Shown: piece by piece, positions 35,572 through 44,322 of the stretch | Numbering within the stretch: position 1 is the first letter of the stretch | How the letters are laid out: the number at the start of each line of letters is the position of its first letter | From: Rhodopirellula europaea 6C | GTDB taxonomy: Bacteria > Planctomycetota > Planctomycetia > Pirellulales > Pirellulaceae | Direction of reading: 5' to 3' | NCBI RefSeq assembly: GCF_000338295.1 | Contig: NZ_ANMO01000211.1 | Coordinates: 62,001 to 126,000, forward strand | Length of the DNA: 64,000 nt | Translations under genes and position numbers: made by a program | Notes under the pieces: model-generated | The model's database searches: none | The model's input: only the letters and a program-made list of their open reading frames with translations | Told to the model about the DNA's origin: nothing

Positions 35572-35825
35572 CGTTGCGGCTCCTCTTCATCGAGAGGCCA
35601 AGCGACTCGTGTCGCCAAGAACCAGGTGAAGGATGCGGCGATTGAGATGCCGGCGTGCCACGCCAATCCGATGGGCATGAATCCGAACAGCAGCGTGTCG
35701 TTGTGCCACAACCAATTGTCTTGGTGAAGAATCAAGAGCACGATGACCAAGCCGGCGATGAGGAGAGCTCCGCTTGAAAGACCTTTCCGGTCAGGCGGAG
35801 CGGACGAATCAGTCGAGTTGGGCAT
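35568..35825 (-). CDS. DUF3311-type small membrane subunit of the symporter
   Basis: 85 aa with two membrane spans (ALLIAGLVIVLLILHQ; FMPIGLAWHAGISIAASFTWFLA) and a short charged C-terminus. The sequence FGFMPIGLAWHAGIS is characteristic of DUF3311 proteins that precede and probably assist SSS symporters. Coupled to the transporter by ATGA overlap. Confidence 0.85.
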   Translation of the reverse strand: MPNSTDSSAPPDRKGLSSGALLIAGLVIVLLILHQDNWLWHNDTLLFGFMPIGLAWHAGISIAASFTWFLATRVAWPLDEEEPQR

Positions 35826-36084
35826 GATGGAGAGTTCTGGGCGAGACGTGGAAGGAAGGTGGGAACGGCGGTTTCTGATGCGAAATGACCTTTCGAACGC
35901 GCAAGCCGTTCACTTTGGCACCAAAACGATCGCCGGATCAGTAGTCTAATGCCATCGCGGGGGCGACGATATCCATGGTTTGAATTACTGTAAGTGCGAT
36001 CGGTTCGGCGTTGCCCGGATGATCATCCGCCCCCATCCCGCCGCAGCGAATCAACGTCGGCACCATCGAATCGTTTCCTGACGC

Positions 36085-37923
36085 ATGCTAAACATTCTCG
36101 ACCCGCAGATCTGGCCTATTTGGCTGACCATTGGCGTCACCATCGCCTTGTTGCTGGGGTTGGCGACTCGGGCGGCTGCGACCGATTTGTTGGCGTTGAC
36201 CGCTTTGACAGTGTTGGTCGTCGTTCAAGATTTGACCGGAACTCCATTGCTGCCCGATCCGACGCAGGCGGTCGCGGGGTTTGGCAACAAAGGTTTGATC
36301 ACGATTGCGTTGCTGTTCGCGGTCGTCGCGGGATTGGAATTGACCGGCGGAACTGAATTGGCCACGGGTTGGTTGCTTTCCAAAGCGAAGAATCTTCGCG
36401 ACACCCAAATTCGGATGCTGTTGCCGGTGGCGTTGTTGAGCGGGTTTCTGAACAACACCCCCGTTGTCGCCGCGATGTTGCCAGTCGTCGGGGACTTGGG
36501 AAAGCGTTTGACAATCAGCCCCAGTCGATTGTTGCTGCCGCTTTCCTACGCTGCGATCCTGGGCGGGATGTGCACGTTGATGGGAACCAGCACCAACCTG
36601 TTGGTTCGCGACGAGTTTGTTCAATACGTCAATGAAGCGAAAGCCGCGGGCGCCGACGTTGAGGTGGCCGAGCTGAATTTCTTCACTCCAGCGATCGCCG
36701 GCATCCCAGCCACCATTTTGGGATTGATCTACATCATCGGCGCGTCCAAGTGGATGTTGCCCGAACGCAAGCCCGCCGTCAGCGTTGGTGATGATCCCCA
36801 GAAATACACCGTCGAGATGCAAGTCGAATTGACCGGACCGCTGGTGGGCAAGACTCTGCAGGAGGCCGGACTGCGGGCACTTCCAGGATTGTATGTTGCC
36901 GAAATTCAGCGAGCGGACGGGCGTATTGAACCGGCCAAACCGGATCAGCGTCTCTTCGGCGATGACATTTTGATTCTGGTAGGTGATGTCGATAGCGTTG
37001 TCGACCTTCGGAAGATCCGTGGTCTGATCACGCCGGGTGACCAAGCTCGCAAGTTGGAAATTCCGGCTTGGCGACGAACGTTGGTCGAAGCGGTTGTCAG
37101 TCCGCGATGCAGCTTGATTGGGAAAACGATTCGAGAAGGTCGTTTTCGATCAAACTTCAACGCAGCCGTTGTTGCGGTGGCGCGAGGTGGCCGGCGTTTG
37201 GAGGGTAAATTGGGGGACGTTCGGATCGAACCCGGTGATGTGTTGTTGCTGGAAGCGTCCAAGTCGTTCATGCACCGCCAACGTGCCGGGAGCGATTTCT
37301 ACTTGATCAGCAGCGTCGATCGCGGTGAAATTCGCCGGCACGAACACGCTCCGTTGGCGCTCGGGATCATGCTGGTGATGGTGATCGCCGCGGCTTTGAA
37401 TTGGCTATCGATCCTGAGTGCGGCCATGTTGGCGGCGGTCGCGATGGTTTTGACTCGTTGCTGCACTACATCTGAGGCTCGTCGCAGCATCGATTGGTCA
37501 GTATTGATCGTGATCGGCTCGGCAATTGGAATCGGACGTGCGATGGAACAAAGCGGAGCAGCCGGATTGATTGCAAACGGCTTGTTGAATATCGGGCAAG
37601 GCAGTGCTCTCGGGACATTGATTGCGATTTACGTCGCGACCGTGATTTGCACTGAGTTAATCACAAATAACGCTGCCGCCATGTTGATGCTACCGATCGC
37701 TTGGACAGCCGCATCCAAGGTTGGCACGGATCCGATGCCAATGGTGATCGCGGTGATGATCGCGGCCTCGGCGAGTTTCCTGACTCCGTTTGGATACCAA
37801 ACCAACACAATGGTTTACGGGGTCGGTGGGTACCGATTGCGAGACTACATCCAATTTGGTCTGCCGCTCAGCATCATTGTGGGAGTCGTTTCGATCGGAA
37901 TGTTGACTTGGTGGTATCAATGA
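36085..37923 (+). CDS. SLC13/DASS-type permease with RCK-C domains
   Basis: 612 aa. About six N-terminal spans include the DASS signature area (LLSGFLNNTPVVAAMLPVV; GMCTLMGTSTNLLV). Residues about 235-400 carry two cytoplasmic RCK-C/TrkA-C-like domains (VEMQVELTGPLVGKTLQEAGLRALPGLYV; ALIGKTIREGRFRSNFNAAVV-like). Then come another set of spans ending ICTELITNNAAAMLMLPI and TPFGYQTNTMVYGVGGYR. This is the layout of the sulfate/dicarboxylate transporters with a central regulatory insert found in bacteria and algae. Sulfate uptake or export is plausible beside sulfatases, but the substrate is not shown. Confidence 0.88.
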   Translation: MLNILDPQIWPIWLTIGVTIALLLGLATRAAATDLLALTALTVLVVVQDLTGTPLLPDPTQAVAGFGNKGLITIALLFAVVAGLELTGGTELATGWLLSKAKNLRDTQIRMLLPVALLSGFLNNTPVVAAMLPVVGDLGKRLTISPSRLLLPLSYAAILGGMCTLMGTSTNLLVRDEFVQYVNEAKAAGADVEVAELNFFTPAIAGIPATILGLIYIIGASKWMLPERKPAVSVGDDPQKYTVEMQVELTGPLVGKTLQEAGLRALPGLYVAEIQRADGRIEPAKPDQRLFGDDILILVGDVDSVVDLRKIRGLITPGDQARKLEIPAWRRTLVEAVVSPRCSLIGKTIREGRFRSNFNAAVVAVARGGRRLEGKLGDVRIEPGDVLLLEASKSFMHRQRAGSDFYLISSVDRGEIRRHEHAPLALGIMLVMVIAAALNWLSILSAAMLAAVAMVLTRCCTTSEARRSIDWSVLIVIGSAIGIGRAMEQSGAAGLIANGLLNIGQGSALGTLIAIYVATVICTELITNNAAAMLMLPIAWTAASKVGTDPMPMVIAVMIAASASFLTPFGYQTNTMVYGVGGYRLRDYIQFGLPLSIIVGVVSIGMLTWWYQ

Positions 37924-38005
37924 CTTGTTCACTACCCACTGTCCCGCTTGGCGTTCCGCCGAGTTCTTCCAATCCAACTGAACGTGTAGCTGGTGTCTTT
38001 CTTCG

Positions 38006-38416
38006 ATGAGTGAGCGTTTTTCAGAAGCCCCTATTTCGCGTCTGGTCGGATTTGAAGTTCAACCGAGCGAAATTGCCGATGGGGAACCGGACGCGGGTCA
38101 GGCAATCGTGAACATCAATTGTGGTCCACAGCATCACAATCCGATGGGACGTGTGCACGGTGGTTTGGTGTCTGCGTTGGCGGACGCGGCGATGGGAATT
38201 GCTTTTGGGCGAACGCTGCTTTCCAGTGAAGATTTCTCGACCATTGAAATGAAGGTCAATTTCATTCGTCCCATTCGCGAAGGACGTTTGTCAGCGAAGG
38301 CGGTGGTGATCCAGCGTGGGTTACGGATCGGTTTCGTCGAATGTCAAATCACTGACAAACGCGGGAAGTTGGTCGCGACCGCATCATCGACTTGCACGGT
38401 GTTGGCGGGCGGCTGA
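38006..38416 (+). CDS. PaaI-type hotdog thioesterase
   Basis: 136 aa. The hotdog pattern of PaaI/YdiI-type acyl-CoA thioesterases is clear: HHNPMGRVHGGLVSALADAAMGIAFGR with the catalytic loop His-Gly-Gly, EDFSTIEMKVNFIRPIREG and QRGLRIGFVECQITDKRGKLVATASSTCTVL. Cytoplasmic and single-domain. Substrate cannot be read from sequence. It follows the SLC13-type permease by 82 bp on the same strand. Confidence 0.9.
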   Translation: MSERFSEAPISRLVGFEVQPSEIADGEPDAGQAIVNINCGPQHHNPMGRVHGGLVSALADAAMGIAFGRTLLSSEDFSTIEMKVNFIRPIREGRLSAKAVVIQRGLRIGFVECQITDKRGKLVATASSTCTVLAGG

Positions 38417-38592
38417 TCGGACGAACAAGCGGCGACAACAAGGGCGACTTCTGACAACACGAGGCGATCCTTGTGTTAGACTGGCGGCCCTTCCTTTCAA
38501 TGCCGTCGGGATCGCTTGCACTCGCTATGGCGTGGGCACCGCGAATCATTCCCGACGTCAGTCGCCCCCAGTTCCCACCTCAGCGATTGTCG

Positions 38593-40056
38593 ATGCGAAA
38601 GCTACCAGTCCCGTTTTCTATTCTGTTTTGCGTTCTTGTTTGTTCGACCGGGCAAGCGACTGCGGATGAAAAAGCCAGCGAACCAAAGGCCAGTGATGAC
38701 CGGCCCAACATTGTCTGGATCATCGCGGATGATTTGGGACCTGAATTGGCATGCTATGGCTATCCGGACGTGGCGACACCTAATGTTGATCGTCTAGCCA
38801 AGCGCGGGCGCCTCTTTGCAAACGCGTTCAGTACTTCGCCGGTGTGCTCTTCGTCGCGTTCGGCATTCCAAACAGGACGCTACCAGACTTCGATCGGCTG
38901 CTATCACCATCTCACCCGCGACAAGAAGGAGTTGCAGGTTCCAACGGCGATCGATTGGTTGCGAGAGGCGGGCTATTTTATCTCCCACGGCAACGGCGAA
39001 GTCGGCAACAAGAAGGCGAACAAGTACGGCGTGAACTACCTGTACGACAAGCGAACGCATTTCGACGCCTACGACTGGTCCGAACGCGAACCTGGGCAAC
39101 CATTCTTTGCACAAGTTCACATCCATGAACCGCATCGTCCGTTTGTGAAGAGCGATCGCCAACGCACTGACGCGTCGATCCCTCCTCATTACCCGGAGCA
39201 TCCAATCACTCGTGCCGATTGGTCCAACTATCTGGCCACGATCGAAGTGATGGATCAGAAAGTCGGCGGGATACTCGACCGACTGGAAGCTGAAGGAATC
39301 AGCGAGAACACATTGGTGATCTTCTTTGGTGATCATGGCCGGCCGCATGTCCGAGGCAAGCAATGGTTGTACGAAGGCGGGTTGCACACGCCTATGATTG
39401 TTCGCTGGCCAGCCAAGTTATCAAAGGCGAGTGTTGAAGCTGGTTTGGCGACTTTGTTGGATGTTGTTCCAACGACGTTGCAGGCCGCCGGGATTGATCC
39501 ACCGGAACTGCCAGGAAAGTCTCTGTTGGAAAACGAATGGTCCGGCCATGAATACATTTTCGCTGCGCGGGATCGCTGCGGGGACGCACCCGATCGCATC
39601 CGAAGCGTGCGAAACGAGCGGTTCAAATACATTCGCAACTTCCATCCAGAAAAGCCGTACTTGCAACTGAGCAGCTACAAAAAGCTTTCCTACCCAGTGG
39701 AAACCTTGATGAAGGTGTTGCACGCCGAAGGACAATGGGGCTCGCCATTCATGGCGGAGAATCGTCCTGAGGAAGAACTCTACGATCTATCCAACGACCC
39801 GCATGAAATGCACAACCTCGCGAAGGACGAAGCTTACCAATCGAAATTGTTGGAACTTCGAACGACTTTGAATGATTGGATGAACGAAACCGTTGATCAA
39901 GGCGGCGTTGATGAGAGTCGAACGGTCAACTTGGAAGAACTGATGGCGGAAAAACGCAGGTGGTACGAACGCACGATGGAGCGACGGGGCCTCGAGCCTT
40001 CCGTGTCCGACAGTGAGTACCTTCAGTGGTGGGCGACCGAGTTGGGTGTTGAATGA
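38593..40056 (+). CDS. exported sulfatase with Ser replacing Pro in the active-site motif
   Basis: 487 aa from the ATG at 38593, with a signal peptide (FSILFCVLVCSTGQATA). Sulfatase landmarks are PNIVWIIADDLG, TPNVDRLAKRGRLFANAFS, formylglycine site C-S-S-S-R (Cys85 to Arg89), QTSIGCYHHLTRDKK, LVIFFGDHGRPHVRGKQWLYEGG, RSVRNERFKYIRNF and ELYDLSNDPHEMHNLA. The Pro of CxPxR is Ser here. Arylsulfatase or glycan sulfohydrolase role; substrate unknown. Its TGA overlaps the five-heme cytochrome ATG as ATGA, starting a coupled operon. Confidence 0.92.
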   Translation: MRKLPVPFSILFCVLVCSTGQATADEKASEPKASDDRPNIVWIIADDLGPELACYGYPDVATPNVDRLAKRGRLFANAFSTSPVCSSSRSAFQTGRYQTSIGCYHHLTRDKKELQVPTAIDWLREAGYFISHGNGEVGNKKANKYGVNYLYDKRTHFDAYDWSEREPGQPFFAQVHIHEPHRPFVKSDRQRTDASIPPHYPEHPITRADWSNYLATIEVMDQKVGGILDRLEAEGISENTLVIFFGDHGRPHVRGKQWLYEGGLHTPMIVRWPAKLSKASVEAGLATLLDVVPTTLQAAGIDPPELPGKSLLENEWSGHEYIFAARDRCGDAPDRIRSVRNERFKYIRNFHPEKPYLQLSSYKKLSYPVETLMKVLHAEGQWGSPFMAENRPEEELYDLSNDPHEMHNLAKDEAYQSKLLELRTTLNDWMNETVDQGGVDESRTVNLEELMAEKRRWYERTMERRGLEPSVSDSEYLQWWATELGVE

Positions 40057-42587
40057 GACCTCGTGTCTCGTTCGCAGGTTCGTTGCTTCCAATGATTCAA
40101 CTAGCAAATCACGCCATGCCTTCTCCGTCATCCAGTCGCCGTCGCAGATTGCTGAACGGCATGCTTCTTATCTGCATCGCCGGATGGGCTTTCTTTCTGG
40201 CGACGGTTCCGATCGCCTTGGCTAAGGAGCGTGCAGATGGAGAGCGGTCTCCATTCATTTCAGGCGTGGAGCGATTTGGTCGCCATGACGAAATCGATAC
40301 AGTCGCGACGGCGAGATTGTTGGTCACCGAACTGAGCTGTGTCGCTTGTCATCGCTCGCAACGCAGTGACCTGAAGCCCAAACTTGGACCAAACCTGACG
40401 GCAGCCGGAACGCGATTGCGCGCGAGTTGGATCAAAGACTTCTTGCACTCTCCCCATGAGACGAAGCCCGGCACGACGATGCCGGATCTGCTCAGCGATC
40501 TTGATGAGTCCGAGAAGACCGCGGCGATCGACGCGATTGTTGCGTTTCTGGCGTCGTGTCAGCAGCCTTATCCCGAGTTGAAAGCGGGCGGAGCGAATCC
40601 TCTCGAGGATGAGTTTTGGAACAAAGGTGATCCAGACCGGGGTGGCGATCTCTATCACCAGGTTGGCTGTGTCGCGTGTCATGAACCTGGCGAAGAAGGG
40701 GAGGTTGCATCGTCGCAATCATCAGCGATTGATCGTCTTCTCGATGAGCTGGATCCGGAAGAGCTGGAGGACATGGGGCTGGCGAGCGCCGCACGCAAGG
40801 TGGGCTCCGTTCCGCATCCTGAGCTGGCAAACAAATACACACGGCAATCGTTGACGCACTTCCTTCACGATCCAGAACACATCCGTCCGTCGGGGCGAAT
40901 GCCGAGTCTGAAGCTGACGCCGAACGAAGCCGCCGATATCGCGGAATACTTGATGCAACAGAATGGGGCGTCGCCCAAACGCATCGACGATCCAACCAGA
41001 GATGTGACATCCTCGGAGCAGTTGATTAAGCGGGGGAAGCAGCTGTTCGGGTCATTGCGATGTGCAAATTGTCATGATGCGGGAATCGAGGTTCAAAAGT
41101 CATTTGCTACCGAGTTGCAACAACTCAATGTCGACTCCGCCAATTCGTGTTTGCAAGACAGAGACTATTTGGCCGTCGACTTCGATTTGGACGATTTTCA
41201 AACCGAAGTGCTTGTCCGTTCGATCCAAAAAGGAGAATTGGCAGAAGGGGAATCGATCGAGAAAGCGAACGAGTTGGTCCAGCAAAGTTTACTCATGCTG
41301 AACTGCTACGCCTGTCACGAACGCGATCAGATGGGGGGAGTTGGTCGATATCGAAAGCCGCACTTCGAAGCCAATTCGTTGGCGGACCTGGGGGATGAAG
41401 GTCGTTTGCCTCCGGGGCTCAGCGGTGTTGGTGCGAAGTTGACCAAAGATTGGTTGCAAAAGGTTTTGGCGGGGCACCCGTCGACTCGGTTGCGACCCCA
41501 CATGACCATTCGCATGCCGAAGTTTCCAAAAACGACTGTTGAGGCATTGGTCAAGAACTTCGAGATGGCGGATGAGGCTTCCACGCAGACGGACTCGGAT
41601 GTGTTCGGTGAACACAAATCGCTGGCGGAAGACGGAAAACAGTTGACCCAAATCGGCTGCATCCAATGTCACGCTTTCGACGGACAAGCTTTACCTGGAG
41701 TGGTGGGAATTGATCTTGGCGGCGTGCCCAATCGCATCCGTCCGCACTGGTTTCGCGAATTCGTTCTGGATCCAGGTGCATTGAAACGTGGGACTCGGAT
41801 GCCTTCGTTCTTTCCGGATGGGGTTAGCCAGTCGCCACATGTTTTGGACGGCAATGCTGATCAACAAGTCGCGGCACTGTGGTCGTACTTGAAACAGTCA
41901 GGTCGTTTGGGAGTGCCACCGAAGATCGCGGAAGCGTTGGCGGCGAGCTACGAACTGAAACCTGAAGATCATCCGATGATCTTGAGAACGTTCATGAACG
42001 GCGTGGGCACGCACGCGATTGCGGTTGGGTTTCCCGAGGGAGTGCACTTCGCGATCGATGCCAAAACGCCTCGACTCGCGTTGGCGTGGAAAGAAGACTT
42101 TGTCGACGCGCGCAGCACATGGTTTGAGCGTTTCACACCGCCCATTGATCCGCTTGGGATGGATGCGGTTGCAGTATCCCCGGGAGCCGAGTTCAGGTTC
42201 CAACCCAGTGATCGATCTCAGGAGCCTTCTTCCCCCATTTTCATCGGCTACCGACTGGATTCGAAACGCATTCCTACCTTTCGCTATCGCATTGGTGGCA
42301 CCATCGTTGAAGATCGAATCGAAGCATCACGCGACGGCAAACTTCATCGGACAATTCGCGTCGCCAGTGATGGTGAGCCGATGGACGGAGAGTTGAAGTT
42401 TCGATTGATGTTGGATTCTCGGATCGAAAGCGACGGATCCAATCGCTTCATGGGTGCGTCTGGTTTGAGTGTGACCGTTGCGGATGAAGACGCGGTCGGA
42501 AAACGTAACAAGCAAACTGGCGACAGCGAAGAGATTTGGGTTTCACTCAGCGAAGACCGGACTTTGGAGATTGTCTACCAATGGTAA
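40053..42587 (+). CDS. exported five-heme cytochrome c
   Basis: 844 aa. The ATG at 40053 overlaps the sulfatase stop; an internal ATG at 40116 would shorten the N-region before the signal sequence (LLNGMLLICIAGWAFFLATVPIALA). Five CxxCH heme motifs are visible: CVACH (96-100), CVACH (206-210), CANCH (337-341), CYACH (418-422) and CIQCH (536-540). Several R-M-P or T-M-P sites (about 143, 283, 488) could give Met ligands. The C-terminal 240 residues are beta-rich. This is a periplasmic or surface electron carrier, probably an electron acceptor for the neighbouring propeller protein. Confidence 0.92.
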   Translation: MRPRVSFAGSLLPMIQLANHAMPSPSSSRRRRLLNGMLLICIAGWAFFLATVPIALAKERADGERSPFISGVERFGRHDEIDTVATARLLVTELSCVACHRSQRSDLKPKLGPNLTAAGTRLRASWIKDFLHSPHETKPGTTMPDLLSDLDESEKTAAIDAIVAFLASCQQPYPELKAGGANPLEDEFWNKGDPDRGGDLYHQVGCVACHEPGEEGEVASSQSSAIDRLLDELDPEELEDMGLASAARKVGSVPHPELANKYTRQSLTHFLHDPEHIRPSGRMPSLKLTPNEAADIAEYLMQQNGASPKRIDDPTRDVTSSEQLIKRGKQLFGSLRCANCHDAGIEVQKSFATELQQLNVDSANSCLQDRDYLAVDFDLDDFQTEVLVRSIQKGELAEGESIEKANELVQQSLLMLNCYACHERDQMGGVGRYRKPHFEANSLADLGDEGRLPPGLSGVGAKLTKDWLQKVLAGHPSTRLRPHMTIRMPKFPKTTVEALVKNFEMADEASTQTDSDVFGEHKSLAEDGKQLTQIGCIQCHAFDGQALPGVVGIDLGGVPNRIRPHWFREFVLDPGALKRGTRMPSFFPDGVSQSPHVLDGNADQQVAALWSYLKQSGRLGVPPKIAEALAASYELKPEDHPMILRTFMNGVGTHAIAVGFPEGVHFAIDAKTPRLALAWKEDFVDARSTWFERFTPPIDPLGMDAVAVSPGAEFRFQPSDRSQEPSSPIFIGYRLDSKRIPTFRYRIGGTIVEDRIEASRDGKLHRTIRVASDGEPMDGELKFRLMLDSRIESDGSNRFMGASGLSVTVADEDAVGKRNKQTGDSEEIWVSLSEDRTLEIVYQW

Positions 42588-44167
42588 TTTGTCAAATGCT
42601 TCGAAGGCTGTGTCCAGCAGTTTGTCTGCTATCGAGCGTCTTGTTCACCGATGCGGTCCGAGCAGACGAGGAAAGCGACTACTACCGAATCATCTCGATC
42701 GCGGCTCCAGAATCACAAACGGAGTCTCGCGATCCGAACTGGAAACCTTCTGATGATGGAATCGCTCTGGAGGTCAGCGGCATCGCGGTGCTGAGTCCGT
42801 CGCGATTGGCGGTTTCGATCCGCAAAGGCGAAGTCTGGTTGTTGGATGGAGTGGATGAAGTCACCGGTGAGGAAGACGATTCCAATCGGGTTTCCTATCA
42901 CCGATTTGCCAACGCATTGCATGAGCCTCTGGGGTTGTTGCATCACGAAGACTCATTGATCACCGTGCAAAGAACTGAGATGACGCGGTTGCGTGATACC
43001 ACCGGCGATGACGTCGCGGATGAGTACGAGACGCTCGCGTCGGGTTGGGGCGTGTCGGGACACTACCACGAGTACGCCTACGGTCCCAAGTTGGATTCGG
43101 CCGGCAACCTATGGATGACGTTGAACATCGGGATGGGATTGAAGGGCGAACAGTTGAAGCAAATTGTACCCGACGCTCCATTTGGCTATCGCCAGGCCGC
43201 GTGGCGAGGTTGGGCGATGAAGTTGACACCGGACGGAGACTTGCAACCGGTGTGCGCCGGAATGCGGTCGCCTTCTGGGTTGGGAGCCAACGCGGATGGC
43301 GACATGTTCTATACCGACCAACAGGGCAACTGGGTCGCAACCAACTCGCTGAACTACATGCGACCGGGGGCCTTCTTCCATCATGCTGAATCACTGGCTT
43401 CGATTGAGTTGGATGGTTCGACCATTCACGATGTGTCGGAAGTGCCCAACGGGATCGCTTATCCCGAGGTCCTCAAGCGTTTCCCGCAAATGCGACCGCC
43501 CGCGGTCTGGTTTCCCTACAAAAAAGCCGGGCAATCCGCGACCGATATCCTTCTTGATAGCAGCGACGGTGGTTTCGGTCCGTTTGCCGGTCAATTGTTT
43601 GTCGGAGAGTTCACGCAAGCATCGATCAACCGGGTGTTCCTCGAAAGGGTCGACGGCGAATATCAAGGTGCTTGCTTTCCATTCCGGCGTGGCTTTGCAT
43701 CGGCAGTGCTTCGAATGGCCCAAGCGGAAGATGGGAGCGTATACGTTGGGCTGACCAATCGCGGCTGGAGCAGTCTGGGCACATCTCCTTACGGTTTGCA
43801 ACGTTTGATCTGGACCGGAAAAACGCCGTTTGAAATCAAGGAGATGCGGGCGAACCCTGATGGCTTCGAACTTGTATTCACTCGTCCGGTAAATCTTGAT
43901 TCAGCTTCCGATGTCCGTTCGTATGGTATGTCCAGCCACACGTATGTTTATCAATCCAGCTACGGAAGTGACGAGGTGAAGAAACGCGATTTGGAAATTC
44001 TCGAAGCGGTTGTTTCAGAAGATCGGTTGCGTGTTCGCCTGAAGATGGATGGTTTGCGAGAACTGTTTGTTCACGAATTGGATGCTCACGGAGTGATGGA
44101 TTCAAGTGGCAACGGGTTGCTTCATCGAAAAGCTTATTACACGTTGAATCGTATTCCGCGGAATTGA
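42581..44167 (+). CDS. exported beta-propeller protein of the dehydrogenase type
   Basis: 528 aa from the ATG at 42581, which overlaps the cytochrome TAA by seven bases; an ATG at 42596 is also possible. Signal peptide CPAVCLLSSVLFTDAVRA. The propeller shows repeated blades (LAVSIRKGEVWLLDGV; EPLGLLHHEDSLITVQR; GMRSPSGLGANADGDMFYTDQQGNW; GEFTQASINRVFLE; MAQAEDGSVYVGLTNRGW), like the membrane-bound dehydrogenase domain named for Pirellula and Verrucomicrobium. No heme motif; electrons would pass to the five-heme protein encoded upstream. Substrate and cofactor unknown. Confidence 0.82.
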   Translation: MVICQMLRRLCPAVCLLSSVLFTDAVRADEESDYYRIISIAAPESQTESRDPNWKPSDDGIALEVSGIAVLSPSRLAVSIRKGEVWLLDGVDEVTGEEDDSNRVSYHRFANALHEPLGLLHHEDSLITVQRTEMTRLRDTTGDDVADEYETLASGWGVSGHYHEYAYGPKLDSAGNLWMTLNIGMGLKGEQLKQIVPDAPFGYRQAAWRGWAMKLTPDGDLQPVCAGMRSPSGLGANADGDMFYTDQQGNWVATNSLNYMRPGAFFHHAESLASIELDGSTIHDVSEVPNGIAYPEVLKRFPQMRPPAVWFPYKKAGQSATDILLDSSDGGFGPFAGQLFVGEFTQASINRVFLERVDGEYQGACFPFRRGFASAVLRMAQAEDGSVYVGLTNRGWSSLGTSPYGLQRLIWTGKTPFEIKEMRANPDGFELVFTRPVNLDSASDVRSYGMSSHTYVYQSSYGSDEVKKRDLEILEAVVSEDRLRVRLKMDGLRELFVHELDAHGVMDSSGNGLLHRKAYYTLNRIPRN

Positions 44168-44260
44168 ACGAGATGGTATTGATCGATGCGATTCGCGGTT
44201 GATTGCTAGAGCGGGGCATCGCGGGCGATGAGGCGTTTGTAGACGACGAATTGGTGAGTG

Positions 44261-44283
44261 GCAGGATGGTGTCACCGTCCTGC
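44261..44283. terminator. near-perfect palindrome between convergent genes
   Basis: A 23-bp quasi-palindrome (11-bp arms, one G-U pair, single central T) lies between the propeller stop at 44167 and the DTW gene stop at 44323. There is no T tract on either side. It may be a two-way terminator or a protein-binding site. Confidence 0.4.
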
Positions 44284-44322
44284 TACGGCAGAAGGTCGTG
44301 GTGGGAACGATCGATTGAGGCT

